A stretch of DNA of 7,461 nt, taken from assembly GCA_021816565.1 (NCBI GenBank), contig JAKAXN010000224.1, positions 1 to 7,461 on the forward strand, in the 5' to 3' direction. The translations under genes and the position numbers were made by a program. The notes beneath the pieces were generated by a model. It was not told the DNA's origin and made no database searches. It saw nothing but the letters and a program-made list of their open reading frames with translations. This stretch comes from Actinomycetes bacterium. GTDB lineage: Bacteria; Actinomycetota; Acidimicrobiia; Acidimicrobiales; Palsa-688. Positions 6,996 through 7,461 of the stretch are shown one piece after another (position 1 is the first letter of the stretch; every line of letters begins with the position of its first letter).

Positions 6996-7001
6996 AAGCT
7001 A
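6996..7001 (-). promoter_or_regulatory. Candidate -10 element for the dehydrogenase operon (possibly leaderless)
   Basis: On the minus strand TAGCTT (TANNNT pattern of actinobacterial -10 boxes) ends 7 nt before the A of ATG 6988. That spacing would put the transcription start at or next to the start codon. There is no good Shine-Dalgarno upstream of ATG 6988, consistent with a leaderless mRNA. No -35 box resembling TTGACA is visible. The match is short and could be chance. Confidence 0.3.
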
Positions 7002-7041
7002 GTTCCGTGAGAGTCCCGAGGCGGTGCACACACTCGAAGAC

Positions 7042-7046
7042 GGGGA
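7042..7046 (+). promoter_or_regulatory. Ribosome binding site of the yqgE-like gene
   Basis: GGGGA lies 6 nt upstream of GTG 7053. It is a moderate purine-rich Shine-Dalgarno at normal spacing. An in-frame TGA at 7008-7010 and no ATG/GTG/TTG codon between it and 7053 make 7053 the earliest possible start. Confidence 0.45.
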
Positions 7047-7052
7047 CGGCAC

Positions 7053-7461
7053 GTGGCTGACCGGTTGGGCCCCCAGGTGATCCGGCCCGGTCGGCTCCTG
7101 GTGGCCAACCCGCTGCTGCCCGACCCCAACTTCGACCGGACGGTGGTGATGGTCCTGGCCTACAGCGAGGAGGGGGCCCTCGGGCTGGTGCTCAACCGGC
7201 CGTCGGATACGGAGGTGGGGGTGCCGCTGGAGCCGTGGGAGGACCTGGCCAGCGCCCCGGCGGTGCTCTTCGTCGGGGGCCCGGTGCAGCACCAGTCGGT
7301 GATCTGCCTGGCCCGGCCGGAGAGGCCGGACGCCTCGGCCGTGGTGGAGGGCTTCACCCCGGTGACTCCGGAGGTCGGAACCCTGGACCTGGACCTCGAT
7401 CCGGGCCTGGTGGGACTGGCTTTCCGGCAGGTACGGATCTTCGCCGGGTACGCCGGCTGGT
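7053..7461 (+). CDS. YqgE/AlgH family protein (UPF0301), 3' end outside window
   Basis: N-terminal 136 residues of a YqgE/AlgH (UPF0301) protein; the family is usually about 180-190 aa, so roughly 50 residues lie beyond the window. The diagnostic segments are GRLLVANPLLPDPNFDRTVV (residues 13-32), EEGALGLVLNRPSD (39-52), VLFVGGPVQHQSV (71-83) and the start of the second conserved block, VRIFAGYAGW (127-136). Members are small, probably cytoplasmic proteins. AlgH was named as an alginate regulator in Pseudomonas, but a biochemical role is not settled. GTG 7053 is the first start codon after the in-frame stop at 7008-7010, and a GGGGA box precedes it. Later starts at TTG 7065 or GTG 7077 would still keep the conserved part. 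It is transcribed away from the dehydrogenase operon, so a functional link to it is not implied. No truncation other than the window edge is seen. Confidence 0.93.
   Translation, partial: MADRLGPQVIRPGRLLVANPLLPDPNFDRTVVMVLAYSEEGALGLVLNRPSDTEVGVPLEPWEDLASAPAVLFVGGPVQHQSVICLARPERPDASAVVEGFTPVTPEVGTLDLDLDPGLVGLAFRQVRIFAGYAGW

Larger units (their letters stand above)
6989..7052. other. Divergent intergenic region (64 bp)
   Basis: This is the only non-coding stretch in the window, between the divergently transcribed dehydrogenase and yqgE-like genes. It must carry promoters for both unless they lie inside the genes. It holds a TANNNT hexamer for the minus strand, the palindrome GTGCAC at 7024-7029 and the ribosome binding site of the plus-strand gene. 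No recognisable operator or riboswitch was seen. Confidence 0.8.

Noticed and set aside
5861..7060. 399-codon open frame on the plus strand, and a smaller one at 5103-5993
   Set aside because: Both are antisense to the dehydrogenase and DUF2804 genes, with His/Gln/Pro/Gly-rich composition and no motifs.
6989..7129. N-terminal extension of the dehydrogenase to position 7129
   Set aside because: It would cross the divergent promoter region and the yqgE-like start. The family N-terminus is MRAVTV at 6988.
1..7461. CRISPR arrays, tRNA/rRNA genes, insertion sequences or phage genes
   Set aside because: No spaced direct repeats, transposase motifs, terminal inverted repeats or tRNA-like cloverleaf segments were found by eye. 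The only clear repeat is the in-frame pair at 3776-3829.

Overview
The window is very GC-rich, with G or C at nearly every third codon position. It is tightly packed: one 64-bp gap (6989-7052) is the only non-coding DNA. Codon bias, GTG/TTG starts and protein resemblances (TrpB, DUF2804, glucose-dehydrogenase-like MDR) suggest a high-GC actinobacterium, possibly a member of Acidimicrobiia. That placement is inference from memory, not a database result.

Layout: (1) Plus strand 1-2233 is the distal part of a tryptophan biosynthesis operon: the C-terminal end of trpF, then complete trpB and trpA, each overlapping the next by 4 nt. (2) Minus strand 6988-2230 is a three-gene unit in the order glucose 1-dehydrogenase-like zinc MDR enzyme, DUF2804-family protein, large YfhO-like multi-pass membrane protein. 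Its genes also overlap by 4 nt (TTGA and GTGA). (3) The two units converge on a shared CTAG at 2230-2233, where both stop codons overlap. (4) From 7053 on the plus strand, divergent from the dehydrogenase, lies the start of a YqgE/AlgH-family gene cut by the window end.

Functionally, the trp genes carry out the last steps of tryptophan synthesis: TrpF isomerises phosphoribosylanthranilate, TrpA releases indole and TrpB joins indole to serine. The minus-strand unit has no established common pathway. A sugar-type dehydrogenase, a lipocalin-like DUF2804 protein and a GT-C-like membrane protein could point to cell-envelope or sugar metabolism, but this is a guess from co-transcription.

No mobile elements, CRISPR, tRNA or rRNA were seen. 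The points most worth checking are an apparent 8-residue in-frame shortening of a conserved TrpB loop, the dehydrogenase-DUF2804-YfhO gene unit, and the consistent use of 4-nt stop/start overlaps. I see no clear evidence of an entirely new system here.
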